Assembly: GCF_949628215.1 (NCBI RefSeq)
Contig: NC_134279.1
Coordinates: 55,354,266-55,418,265, forward strand
Origin: Phalacrocorax aristotelis
Lineage: Eukaryota; Chordata; Aves; Suliformes; Phalacrocoracidae
Direction of reading: 5' to 3'
DNA length: 64,000 nt
The notes beneath the pieces were generated by a model, which saw only the letters and a list, made by a program, of their open reading frames with translations, had not been told where the DNA came from and did no database searches. A program made the translations under genes and the position numbers. Of the stretch, positions 1 through 13,700 are shown in pieces; position 1 is the first letter of the stretch; each line of letters begins with the position of its first letter.

Positions 1-1635
1 TGGTGCACTCTGCCTGGAAGTGATGTTTGGTGATGGTAGTAATCGCTGGTGATTTGATTTAGAATACAATTGCAGTGGTGGAGAGATGCTCCCTTTATTA
101 CCAGAGGGAGATGGGATTGAGGTTGGGCAAGCACACAAGACAGTGGGCAAAAGAGAAAGGAAGGGCTCAGTATGAAGTGTCACAAGCAAAGAGATAAGAA
201 AAGTGATGTGGCAGGGAACTTCTAAAATGTGTACATGGTGTGTAAAATATGGGAAGTGTTGTGGAAAGAAGAGAGAGTAGGAAGATGTTCAGATGTAGAA
301 TTCATTTGGGCAAAACTTCTAAGCCCTGATTCTGTACTTGTGAAAATCAGTGTGAAATTCCCACTGACTGCAATGGTGCAGGTTCAGAGCTTCTAAGAAG
401 ATAGTCCTACTAGGTCCCCTTTGCACTGGCTAAAGACATACAGAATGAAGTAACCTGCTGTTGATATCTATATTCAGATTAGGCCTCGTGCTGTTACATG
501 TTTTTAAATTAGAACTCTCCAAGTATTATTCTTTAAATAAAAATAAAGGTGGTTTTAAAAAAAATTGTACTGAAAAGAAGCAGGTTGGAAAGTGGTAGTA
601 TGTCCTCTGAGATTTCACTGAGTTAACATGTATTTCTGTACATGACAGTCGTTCATATTACTAAGTTTTGAGATGTTTTGTATGTAATTTTAAATACAGA
701 AGAAAGGTGTACCATGGCTTACAGAAGCAAATATTTTGTATTCATACTGAAGTAGATTGTATAAATATTTTAAAACTTTTAACATTATATGAACACTAAT
801 AAACAACATTCAATAAAATCTATGCAACAGAGGAGGACTGTTCTAGACTGCATGTCTGAAAAGGAGTAATCTAGGATTAATACATACCTTTCTCATGGGG
901 AGAGAAGCAAAAGCCCCTTTGCCATATAAGAAAGATGCGTAATGACTGGCTATGTTAAGATTAGTACTGTCAAAGCAAAAGTCAGAGGAACAGTTTAACT
1001 AAAACCAGCATGTGTTTGGGGAAGAAATGCACACAGCCCAACATCTTTTAAGGGATCTTAGAAAGGAAGGGATGTAAATTTCCCTTTTGGGCCATTTTGA
1101 GGAGCTTTTTGTGTGTGATAAATGCAGTTCACACATTTTTATACATGGATTAAGAGACAAGCAATGATGTTTCTGGTAAACAATAGTTGTTTTTTCTTTC
1201 TTCAATTACACCCACATATTGTTATGACAGGAACAGTGCATATTACTGAGAGTCAAATGATGGTATCGCTCTTATGTCACTCAACATTCATCCCACAAAT
1301 TACTTTAGTGATTTCAGTTGGACTATTTGTGGGGTAAAACATCATTTAACAAGATTAAGGCTTTCAGAAACCCATGTGAACCTGTGCTGGTGAGTCGAGT
1401 ATTCTGGCTTATTCAAATACTCAAGATGCCTTTGTTGTTTAGTGTCTCATGTTGTTCAATGTTAGCAAGGTTCTGATAGCCATGGTTACCTGGCTTTTAA
1501 ATTACATACCTGTTGGGCATATAAAATCAGCAAAAGTGGCAGCATCTTGGAAAACTCTTCTGAATGTATCTGTGTGTTTTCAGTAAAACTAACCACGTGA
1601 AATAATAATGTTGTTGTTGTTCTTTTCCTTTGCAG
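1..1635 (+). other. CORIN intron (right part)
   Basis: AT-rich intron sequence upstream of the first visible CORIN exon. I see no exon, repeat copy or RNA gene. A pyrimidine tract and a (TTG)n run at about 1611-1622 precede the acceptor. Confidence 0.7.
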
Positions 1636-1765
1636 TTACCCTGTCTAAAAACATGAGTTCCTTGATGTTCCTGACCATTCACAGGTCAGCTGCTGATAAC
1701 CATGTTTGTGCTGATGAGTGGCAAGAAAACTTAAGCCAACTGGCCTGCAATCAAATGGGTTTAGG
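1636..1765 (+). CDS. CORIN: CORIN exon: start of SRCR domain
   Basis: The acceptor is a T-rich tract ending tttgcag and the donor is gg/gtaagg. The exon begins with two bases of a split codon and ends in phase 2. It encodes [13 protein letters not shown] followed by [11 protein letters not shown], the first conserved block of a scavenger-receptor cysteine-rich domain with its first cysteines. No stop lies in this frame and the next exon continues it exactly. Confidence 0.93.
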
Positions 1766-4700
1766 GTAAGGTCAGTAGTTTGTAGCATTGATGAATTTCT
1801 TAGGACAATTGGAGTGCTAGAGTTAGATGTGAACGATCATTGATCACTGTGATGTTAGACCTAGCGTGGAAATGCTTCACAGAGAAAAGAGGCAATGAAA
1901 TTTTGTGAACAATGACTGGAACAAAGGCTCACTAAAATCTAGGCACTTTCACTACTTTATAAACATTACCTGATTGTTATTAAAAGAGTGTGTTAAAAAG
2001 GTAATAATGGCTTTCCAAGCCTCAATATTTGAACTTGCAGTTACTGCTGAGGCTCAGGATTGTTTGGCAGTGTGACATTCTGTGTCTTCCTAACGAATTA
2101 AAACAGACTTGTCTTAGGAAACACAGAAAAATTTCTCTGCATTCGTTTGTATTCTGCAATAAGTACTGGGAGCTAGGCAACCGGATATATTTAACTTGTG
2201 TACCTCTGAAAAATGAGTCATTAAAACAGAGATTTCTGTGTGAAACTCAGGAAGAAGAATAGCCTCTATGCATCTTTCTTATTGCACATACACTGAAGTA
2301 ATAGCTGCTTTATGGAATAATTGATGCAAAGTATAACTGTTGGATAAAAATCAAGTTCATATATTCTGATATCCAAAGCTGTCGTCTACTCAGAAAAGAT
2401 GAGCCTGGTGGTATAGAAGGATCTCTCTTGTCAGTGTCTGATCCCCAAACTGGATTAAGAAGTGTCTTTTCTGTGTGCCTTGTACCACTACATACACTGA
2501 CATGCGATCTTGTTCTTTGTATCTTTCTCAAAAAACAGAGGAGGATAAAGACCCTGGGTTACAGTGTCTGCACTTAACTTACTCTGTATGGCCTTGCACA
2601 GGATGGATGCTTGACACCAGTTCTAGCAGATGCCCTGAATCCAAGGCCACCTGTACTGAATGGACTGCCTGCCATTCTAACACACAATTCTGTACTCCTC
2701 TAGCTAGTTTAGTATATCTAAATAATACTGATGTTGTCTTTATGCTTTAACTATATAACATCCTAATAAGCTTAAACTCCTTTGATACCTTCAAAAATAG
2801 TTATTGCTTTTACGATTTTTTGGTCTAAGAATAAACTGATGATCTCAATATTAAGAATGTTTTTCTTCCTAATATTTAATTCTCATAGTCCTAACATAAA
2901 ATTTGCTTAACTTTCCTATGATGTTTTCTGCTAGGAAAATGAAAAAGGTATTAAATTATCACAGGGCCTGTCATTCCTTCCTTTTTTCAGAGATGTGCCT
3001 AGGCTGAAATTAGCATGAATAGAAACATACCTTCCTGCTTCCTCACTGAGGCTTGCTAACAGATGTTATCAATCCTACCACTTTTAAGAAATACGTTTGA
3101 GACACAAAGAATTCTTAAATCTCACAAATCCATTTTCTAACAGGGGAAGATATTCTACAAATCAATTTTTCTACAGATTCTTTTTCATAGTGGCAGGTGA
3201 TTGTATCTGTTCCCAGACTGTTTTGTCTGTTCCTGCTGAAGGGCAGTGGGAAATTCCAGTTCAACTCTGAAGTCTACAACTTCAGTCTGACTCTAATAGT
3301 AATTTCTAATTCTTCCTGGCAGTACTTCAGAAAACCAAAGTAGTGTTTGTCTTTCCTTTCTCAATACCTGATTTTGTCAATCACCTGATGCTTTATTTTC
3401 TTAGCTATTCTCCAAGTTTTTATGAAGCAGCACTGCTAAAAATACAGTACATTAGGTTTGCAGAAGATCTGTAAGAAAAACAAAGATTATAATGCATTCA
3501 CCAGAACTAATTTCAAAAAGGAGTAATATGATGTAATATAATTATTTAATTATTTTGTTCCCATTGCATAGGGGTTCAGTGAAAATGTCACAGAGGTTAA
3601 TATTTTCTGTATGGTGAGGTGGAAGACTGAATGATAAGCTGGAGTTTCATGTCACTGTGAAATCTGACCTAAAGCCATAAACTTCATCTATTAGCCATTA
3701 TGTCCTGCGTACAACATTTATTTGACTTACAATAACGAGGAAGTCTGAATGTGAGATTGATAACATCGGTGTATTTAATAAGCTATTTCCATTCACCGTT
3801 GAGGGTACAGGTAAATTAGACTGTATGTTGCATAAAGCTCAAATAATGATGAAAAAATTTCCTTTTTATCATCCCCCGTCCCCTTTTTTAAAAAATAAAT
3901 ATAGCATATTTTAAGCATGCTTTTCTTCAGGTATTCCCAATGGGAAATACTTCATTTTACTCATTCAGAAAATTAAAGCTGTGACTGTAGAAATTCTGTC
4001 CATATTATAGCACACTGCAGAAACCCTCAGTTCTGTGGCTGTGCATATTTCTTTAATAATGACTTATGATGATACTTGATTTTGACTTAAAAGTTCTCTT
4101 GTTTATTCTTGAAGAAAAATTGTGCACATGATATATTAAAGTTGAGACTTCTCAATATCTTAGGCCAGGAATTACAATGAATGGTAGGATATGGTATTTT
4201 TATTTTCCATAAAGCTCTGCAAACTGTTCTTCATAACTGCGTCTGGTGCTTTCCCAAATAACAACTCCCAGTTGCTATATAAATTGGTAAGGCTTAAAAT
4301 ACGAAAGCAATGCCTTTCTAACAGCTTGTACATATTTTTGATTCTTCAGCCTAAAATAATCTGAAAAAAAAAAAAAGGAAAAGAAGTAAATGACAGTGGT
4401 TAAAGTCAGGTTAATTTAGCTGATAGTGGTAACATTTTACAGAATATCAGTCTGTCTGTTTGGGAGGTATAAGCATTGTATCTGAAGCAACATCAAAGGT
4501 AATTCTGTTCTGCCTGTTGCACAAAATTCAAGCTATTTTCCTAGCTGTTGGCCAATTGTAATTCCACAGGTGATGTGTTTATCCCGTTTTTCACAGCACA
4601 ACAACATGCAATGTGTTGTGTGACGTCTGATGCAACATCACAGAAACTGTGCAAGTTCCAAGCATTGTCTGAAAGGCTTTGGACTAATGGTGGCGGCTGC

Positions 4701-7700
4701 TCACATTATACAGTGTGTGTTCTTAGCAGTTCTGCTGTCTTCCTCTAGTGCAAAAAGATTTAGACATGAAGTAAACTTTTGTTTATAATGCTAAGACCCT
4801 AATGGAAACTGTTTGTTTGAGTCTTACATCTCATAGTTTACAGCCATATGGGACTATCAGATCACCTGGTATGACTGCCTGTTCATCTCAGGATAGATTA
4901 TTTTGTTCAGAGACCTCTGACTGAGTCCCAAATTTACATACAGTAAAGCATGTCTCTGGCAATTAGGTTTCCTGCTAACACAGGTAGAGAATGGAACAGC
5001 AATGTCTCAGTGTCTCAGATCAAGGATTAGCTATATCCTGGTGTGTGCTGCAGAGGCTATGCTGCTGAAGATGGGCGTACTGTGCGGGTTCAGCATATTA
5101 TAAGACGGTAGATTTGTCTTGGTGTTTAGTTGAAGAAAACCATTTTCATACACTGTGAAGTCCACGTTTTTGTTGATGACCATAAAATGATGATCATAAA
5201 ACCATAGTCTGCTAAGATCTGAAATTTGGCAAAACCAGAAGTTAGTGGAGTTGTTCTTTTACTCTGTGGCATTGTAGTGGAATAGTTTGTCTTTCTTTCC
5301 TGCACTAGGGTAACAAATGTAATAATGATAAAATTCAGCAGCTTGTACCCAGCAGAGTACAGGGGAATTTTAGCAGATCGGCTTGCTCTGGTCTGGCAGT
5401 ATCGGCATAGAATTGCACCTGTTTACCAAGTTACTTGTTTACAAAAATCTACAGTAAGCTCTGCTACCTCATCCTGCTGCTGCTGCTCCCCTTCTTGGAG
5501 GCTGCACCACTGAAACAGGTAGCTCCTTTTCCTGCTTCCCTCTGCCATAGCATCTACTGTGTGTGTATTTGTGGAAGGGAAAGACCACTCTCTTGTTGCT
5601 GCCTGGCCTTTTGTCTTTCCTAATACTTTCTCACTCTCTCTCTTTGGTACGAAGTTCTTCAAATAATATTTGCCAACTAAGCAGTCAAGCTGTTGGACCA
5701 ATAACCTTTTGTTCTCACATGAATTATTATGCTTTCTAATGACTTTCTAATTATTTCTACAACAGAAATAATGGAAGTTTATCTTAATGTCTATTTGCTT
5801 AAAAATATCACAGAAAAAAAAAAATGGAACACATCTGTCCTACCCACATTAGAAATTTGAACTTCTGAATTTAACCTACTTTATTTTCTCCAAGCATAAA
5901 GATGACATTTAGTAAATAAAATTCCATGCCAAAGATGAACTATATGAACTCATTAATTCAATCTGGATTTCTAGACCCACTCAACAGGATGTAAGATACT
6001 CTTGACCTACCTTGAATATATTCACATTCTTCATGGCTTCACTGTGTTCCATTAAATCTTTAGAGGATTTAGCAAAATAGTGAATCTTCAGATTACATTT
6101 ATTTATTTAAGAACAGCAGCAAATAACTCTATGAAATAAAATTTACTGAAAATAACATTAGAAGCTGTGGTAGATGTAGAAGACTGGTTTAGTAATTTTT
6201 GAGCAACCATAAAACAATGTTAAAATATGTAGGCTTTAATCAGTGTATTAGAGTTGTATTAGATTAAATCTGATAGATTATGTCTCGTCTTTCATGCATA
6301 TATGTGGTTTAAAATATAATTATTTGGATAGGGCTTTTTTCAAAGAAATTTCAACCTAATAGTTCCTTGCAAATTGTGACAATTGCTTCAAATAGTCATT
6401 AGGCATATGTTCATTTATCTCATACAAAACGTGGCACTTTTTAGCTCCATGATTGGATAGTTCTCTTTCTTTAAGTAAAAAGATAATTGTTATTAGTGGT
6501 TTAATATCTCCTACAACAGTGGAGGTGTCTGAATGTGCACTGGGCAACTGGCTGTAGGTGGCCCTGCTTGACCAAGACAGGTTGGACCAGATGACCTCCA
6601 GAGGCCCCTTCCAACCTCAGCCATTCTGTGACTGACTGAAAGAAATGGAAAGATACATGAATACTGCCAACCAAAGAAATGTTCTTATTCTAATGATGGA
6701 TCACAAATCCTTTCTCAAACTACTTTATGTCACAGCTTTTTCAAATGGCATTATAAAACCCGTTTTTTTCCCTAGGAGTTTCCAAATCAAATTTACTCAG
6801 TGTAACACTAAACAGATATTAAATCTGTCAGTTCTGAAAAGTCATTCTAGAATCTGCAAGTTGAAGTGTTTTTTCTGGGTAATGTGTTATTACCAGTAGA
6901 CCTATGGGAGCATTTCTTAGTGAATAATAAATCTGTAATGGACAATGTTGAACAAAAAACCCAGCAAATTTTGTTCAAATTCAGTGAACAGTTTCAGCGG
7001 GGGGAAAAAAGGTTGAAAAGTCAAGTTATTTTATTTCAACTTTTTAAAATGAAACACTTAAAATATTATTTAAAAACAATATTTTTCTCTGAAATGTCTC
7101 TCATCTTTTTAAAATTAAAAGCTAATTAACGTTAAATTAAGTACTTTATATTTAATTTGGAGTTGAATTAGGACTTCCAGCTAAGAAATTCTATATTCTA
7201 TTTGAAGTTTTAAATTTAGATGGCCCAAAACATTCTTTTTTATGTTTAGCTACAAAATCATTCTTTGACTCAAATGACAGAGAAAAAGCAAGCATGTAAA
7301 ATTTTTTTCAGCATAATTACAGGTTAACTCATTCTTGATAGGGGTGAGTAGCCTGTCAGTTAGGACATAAGGCTGTAGGCATTTTGAAATATGGAAATAT
7401 CACAGTGATTACCTACTTTCCACCAAAAAATTTGAGAACTATTTAATCATACATGTTTTAGTTTTGTCTCAATGCTGTGAATCTTTTAAATTTCCATTTT
7501 CTACGTCTCCATATGTTTTCACATTAAAATTTCAGATTTCTCTGATTTCAATGCTGTTAAAATCAAGGTTTTAATCTTTTACTCCGTATTCTGTGGCACA
7601 GCCATGGATTTCTAGAATTCTGCTCAAGACCAAGAAATATCTTAACCAGTAAGTAAGTACAGACAGGAAACAGATGCTGTTCCAGCTCTGAAATAGGCCT

Positions 7701-10700
7701 AATTTGTTTTATATTAGTGCCCATAGAGACATTATTCATTACCTTCTGGTGTAACACAAAGCTTCCTTTTTCAAGCTGCTGTCACATGAGGCTTAAAACA
7801 ATGGAATTAGAGAAGCTGAACAGAGGAATATTGCTGTTACTTTGAAGGGAGAAGGAATCCAGTTTATAGATAATACTTTATTCTAAACTTGCAGTTTAAT
7901 ATATTTGAGAGAATTTTCCACAATGAAATAGGGAGAATGAGGTATTAAAACCATTGCTGTACAGAAGTATCCCAAATTATGATACTTTTAATGATGAACA
8001 GAATATTAACTTCATAACCTAAAGTTAGTCCTTGCCTTCTATTTTGGGGTTGGTTTTTTTAGGTTGTTTTTTTTATTATGATGTAGTATGCAAGTCAATG
8101 TTCCTTGTGTTTCACTGTAAACTATACTATAAACTTAGACTGTTGTGCACAGTGATCAGCAGGTAGCAGGCTAGAATGCTTTGAAAACTATTTCTTTAAT
8201 ATTTCCCATGTACAATTTATGTAATGAAATTACCCTAAGCATTACTCTTCCCCATTGCAACCACATTTATAATGTAGTAGACAGGCTGGGTTTTATTTTT
8301 CCTTTTTGTATTCTATAAATCCCTCTCTTAAACACGCATAAGGCGTCCATAGCTTGAAATTAAATGTATTAAAGGAATATTCTCATTTTTAAATGGAAAT
8401 TTGAGAAATTAGTAAAATCTAAGTTAGAATTTCCCACTCTGGTAGACATAAGTGCTACTGCATATTAAAATGTCTTGCATTTCTGGTTTTATGGGTGACT
8501 GATTTTGTAGAATCATTAAATAACTTTTTTTGAAAATGTCTTAGATTAAAGGAAACTTCTTAGATAAGAAATTAGATACGTTAGAATTATATGTGCCCTT
8601 TGATTTTCATTAGATCTAGCAGACATCTTTCTGTGAAGCAGCAAGACTAACTTGGCCGAGGCACAAGCTGTACAGTGACCTGAAACTGGAAGTGGATTTC
8701 CAGATAGAGTGGAGATGTAGTTCAAACTTAAAAGAACTGGTATAGAGCAATAGCATAAGTATCTGAGGAAGAATTGGAAAAGCCAGGGATATTAAACAAA
8801 AGAAGCAAAGCAAACAAACAAAAAACCCGAAACAAAACCACAAAGAAATGTCACCAAATCATATTATGTTTCTAAGATGGCAAAGACTTAAGAATTAGGG
8901 CTGGAGTAAGAAGATAATAGGTTTTACACTGCTTTTCAAAATAGCTAGTTTTAATGAAATTAATCCGAGAGCATTTAAGATTTACGGCTATGGCAGCTCT
9001 CCGTTATGGCTGCCAATAATGGTAGCCAATAATAGTAGTTTTGAGAAGTTATGGAGAATGGCTATGTAATCATAGAATCATAGAGGTCTTTTCCAACCTT
9101 AATGTTTCTAGGATCATCAAGTCCAACCGTCAGCACAACCCTACTGTGTTTCTTAAACCATGCCCTGAAGTGCCATGTCTACACCTCTCTTAAATATCTC
9201 CAGGGATGGTGACTCCACCACTTCCCTGGGTAGCCTATTCCAATGCCTGACCACTCTTTCAGTAATGAACTTTTTCCCAATATCCAATCTAAACCTCCCC
9301 TGATGCAGCTTGAAGCCGTTTCCTCTCGTTCTATCACTAGTGACCTGGGAGAAGAGACCAACACCCACCTAACTACAACCTCCTTTCAGGTAGCTGTAGA
9401 GAGCGATAAGGTCTCCCCTCAGCCTCCTCTTCTCCAGGCTAAACAACCCCAGTTCCCTCAGCTGCTCCTCATAAGACTTGCTCGCTAGACCCTTCTCCAG
9501 CTTCGTTGCCCTTCTCTGGACACGCTCCAGCAACTCGATGTTTTCTTGTACTGAGAGGCCCAAAATGGAACACAATTTTTGAGGCGCGGCCTCACCAGTG
9601 CTGAGCACAGGGGGACGATCACTGCCCTGCTCCTGCTGGCCACACTATTCCTGATACAAGCCAGGATGCCACTGGCCTTCTTGGCCGCCTGAGCACACTG
9701 CCGGCTCATGTTCAGGCGGCTGTCAACCAACACCTCCAGGTCCTTTTCTGCCAGGCAGCTCTCCAGCCACTCCTCCCCAGGCCTGTAGCGTTGCCTGGAG
9801 TTGTTGTGACCAAGTGCAGGACCTGGCACTTGGCCTTGTTAAACATCATACAATTGGCCCCGGCCCATTGACCCAGCCTGTCCAGGTCCCTCTGCAGAGC
9901 ATTCCTACCCTTGAGCAGATCAACACTCCCACCCAACTTGGTGTCATCTGCAAACTTACTGAGGGTGCACTTGATCCCCTCATCCAGATCATCAATGAAG
10001 ATATTAAGGCTGAAAACTGTTACATATGCCATCTTTCATTAAAAAGGGAGAAAGAGGACGATGCACAGATTTACAAACTAGTTGCCTAGCTTCAATTATC
10101 AACAAGTAATTACAGAAGTATAAGGTGTTAATGACAGACAGAATATATTTATCAATAACAAACCACACCAGATTCCCTTAATTTATTCCTTGAAAAGGCA
10201 GAAAAGGCTGTGGATAGGGAAGAAACAGTAGACGTGATATATTTTTAACTATCTGAAATGGCTGTTGAAATAATTAAGGAATTATGGACAAAGATGAAAC
10301 TATATGAGACAGTTGATTCTTTTTCAAACCATAAGTATGTATTGGTGGAGGGCTAGACGCATCCCAGTGTGTCTGGGGTGATATTCAGTGTTGGGGTGAG
10401 TCATTCAGGTGAGGGAGTATAGAGCATGCTTAATAATTTCTCATTCAGCATCAAGCTGGGAGGACCTGAAAACATTTTGGAGGACAAGAATAGAATGCAA
10501 AATTTTTTTTGACAGACTGGAGAAATGGCATGAACTGACTAGGAGTGTGTATGTGTAGTCTCTCTGGTGTATTCAGCTTGTATTAGATTTTGACTAGGTG
10601 GGGAGAGGTCAGAATAGGTCAGCAGGAATGAACAGAGAGCTAGAAAGCATGGCCTGTGAAGAAAGGTTGAAAACTCTGGGTGGTCAGTCAAAGGGAGGGA

Positions 10701-13700
10701 GGTATAAGAGCCCTCAAATATGTAAAAGGCTGCTGCAGAGAGGCAAGGAATCAACTATTCTCCATTTCTGGTAGAAATAAGGCAGAAGTAATGAGCTTAA
10801 ATGACAGGTAGGAAGATTTAGAACAAACATTAGAAAAAAAATGCTAACTGTAAATCGTGGAATATATTGAATGAAAATGCTGAGGATTCTCCATCATTAG
10901 AGATTTTTAACAAACAGGGCAGACAAAAACCTGTCAGAGAGAATTTAGATATAGTTGATCTTATTTTGGTAAAGGGGAATAGATCAGATGGCCTCATAAG
11001 ATTCCTTTTGGCTGAATTTTCTGATAGTTAACTGTTTTGTGAAAGAAAACCTCGTGGTAGGATTTTTTTTTTCATAGGCCCTAATCCCATTTCATTCTTG
11101 AAAACAGTGCAGAGGACCTAATGAAAATCTAGGTGAAAGACATACTTGTCTTTTACCACTAAGCTTGGTATTTTATAATTTCAAATGTAGAGGGGGAGAA
11201 AAAAATCATACAACATTGCTGTTTGTTGTGTGTCTGTTGTAAATTTACTTAACTATGGCACTTTTGCTATGGTCTTGGAGAAGTCCATAGACTGAGACTA
11301 CAGGCACCCTAAAGTGTATTCATTGAGTGTTATGTTTGAGCTCAGAAACTCTAGCATAGTTCTTATGGATATAGAGATTTGCTGCAGATACTTCATATGA
11401 GACACATGAGATATAGTCAAATTTTTGTGGTTTATTCAGTAAGAGATTCTTAGAAACCCATGGATTTAAAAACAATATTTTCAGTACTCAAATGGTTCCA
11501 TCCAAATAGCACCATGAGATGTTAGGAAGTCATGTAGATTCAGGTAGGATTTGTAAGTTATCTTGAAAGCCTGGTGGAGGCTGTGGGCCAAAGAACACCA
11601 CTCAAAAGGTGTGTGTTATCGTTACCATGATATGAATGTCTTATGTTTGTAGATATCCCTAACAAACTTACATAAGTGATGCAGATATTTCAGTGACTGT
11701 ACTGTAATGTTAAAAGATGCTCTTATGTGTGAAAAATCTGTTCTAGTAACTGTTAGTGTTTTTTAGGATTAAGCCCTTCAGCATAGGTACTGGCCGCTAG
11801 AGTGTATTTGTCCTGTGCAACAGAATCATAAAATCCCCATTGTAACAGACATCTGGAGGACATGTAGTCCATCTCCCACTTGAAGCAGGACTATCACCAA
11901 AACAAGATCAGCTCAACCACTGCCCTGTTTAGCCAAGTCTTGAAAACGTCGATGGGTTGAGATTCCAGTCTTTCTGTTCCAGGGCTGCTCCACCTTCCTA
12001 GTGAAGTATTTCATCTGCTATGAATTTCTAAAGCTGCAACTCCAGGCTGTTTCCACTTGTTCTACCATGTACCATGAAGCACTATTGAGAAAAGTTTGAT
12101 TCCATCCCCTTTTAACTCCTCTTCAAGTAGTTGCAGGTTGCTGTTGAATTGTCCCTTAGCTTCCTCTTCACAAGAGTAAATAAGTCCAGTTACTCCTCCT
12201 TGTGTGCCAGTGCCACAGGCCACTAGAAAATTTGAAAGCCATCTGTATGACCCTCTTCAGTTTCTGAATGTCCTCTTAAACTGAGGGGCCTCAAAACTGC
12301 ATGTTGTATTCCAGATATATATGGTTTCAGTCAACAAATAGAGTTTCAATTTTGCTTATTGTTGCAATACAGGTAAATATTAAAAGCATTAGTCTAAAAT
12401 CAACACTAAGTTTCTGAACAAAGCTGTTCTGTTACATGCAAACCAAAGGGGGGAGGTGGGGGGAGAAGAAAACTGCAAAGAAGTGAAAGAGCCTTCTGAA
12501 AGTGTTTCATAAAGAACGTTATTTGGCTTGCCTGAAATCTTGAAAGATACTACATATGGCCACATACGTGACTTTTGTGCAGATTGAATTAATTTAGGTC
12601 AACTTCAGGTGGCCACTAAAATAAAAAATATTGGCAAGAGAACTAATTTCGAACTCAAAGATGTCTATTTATGTCTTAAAGTAATTAGCAGCTATGGCCT
12701 TGTTGGAGTCTGTAAGAAACTCACTAAAGCAAAATATTCTTATGAAGAAGTTATACACATGAGTTGACATGGCTCTGTCCATTGAAAGATCCTCCTTTGC
12801 TTTTCTTTAGAGTGTGCCCACAGGAGAAATTGTGTGCTAAAGCTCCAAGAGGGGCTGTGTAGAACCTGCTGCTGGCTGTGTTTCTGGAGCACAGGACAGG
12901 CCTGGCTAAAATGAATCCCCATTTCTCTACCTCCCTCCTTTTCTCTGAGTACTTTACAGTCCCTGGTGTAATGTATGCTCCTGGCATAGCGGCTCCTCCC
13001 TGGACGCTGAAAGGCTCAGACCCAGAAGCTCACACTAGTCTGAGTCCTTACTCCTCCTCTAACATTTTAAGCTCATATTCTCTCATTCTCTGGCAAGTCC
13101 TAGAATGCTCTGGTCTCTACACAAATGCTAACCATTGTCTCCAGCTTTCTTCAGCTAGAAATGAGGGTCTTGGGTTTATTCTGGCTATTTCTAATTAAAA
13201 TAGATGAAAGGAGACAAGCGGTGGACCTTGCTTAGCTGAAAGAAAACCTTGTATAAACATCATCAAGGGGGGAACACTCTATAAATATTTGTAGAAGACA
13301 TTCTAAAGACGTGAATTAGGGCATACTGGTTTTGAGTGTATTATATCAAGCTGTGACCACCAAGGAAAAAAGGCATAGCCCTAATTTTACTTTTACTGAA
13401 TATAATACCTTGTGTTAATAATTCTAAAATTTCATAGAGGCGTAAGTGTCTTGTAGGTTGTTGCCCTGGTTTAGATGTACATATCAGCTTAATGATGATT
13501 ATAGCATCACAAGCTGTAATTCAGAACTGCAGGTTTCAGCAAAATAATCTTGTATTTGGGATAATATAGATTTGTATCCATCAGATGGCATGATATTTGC
13601 ATCTTTTTGCACATTTTATAGTTACATATTTTATAGATCAGACACTGTTTACAGCTACATAAAATATCACTGTACACAGTTATAAAATGGTGAACATAAT

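Noticed and set aside
2475..2750. 91-codon Cys/Thr-rich frame in a CORIN intron, briefly considered as an LDL-receptor-type exon
   Set aside because: Cysteine spacing and the DxSDE motif of LDL-receptor repeats are missing, and the domain order of corin leaves no place for one after the SRCR start.
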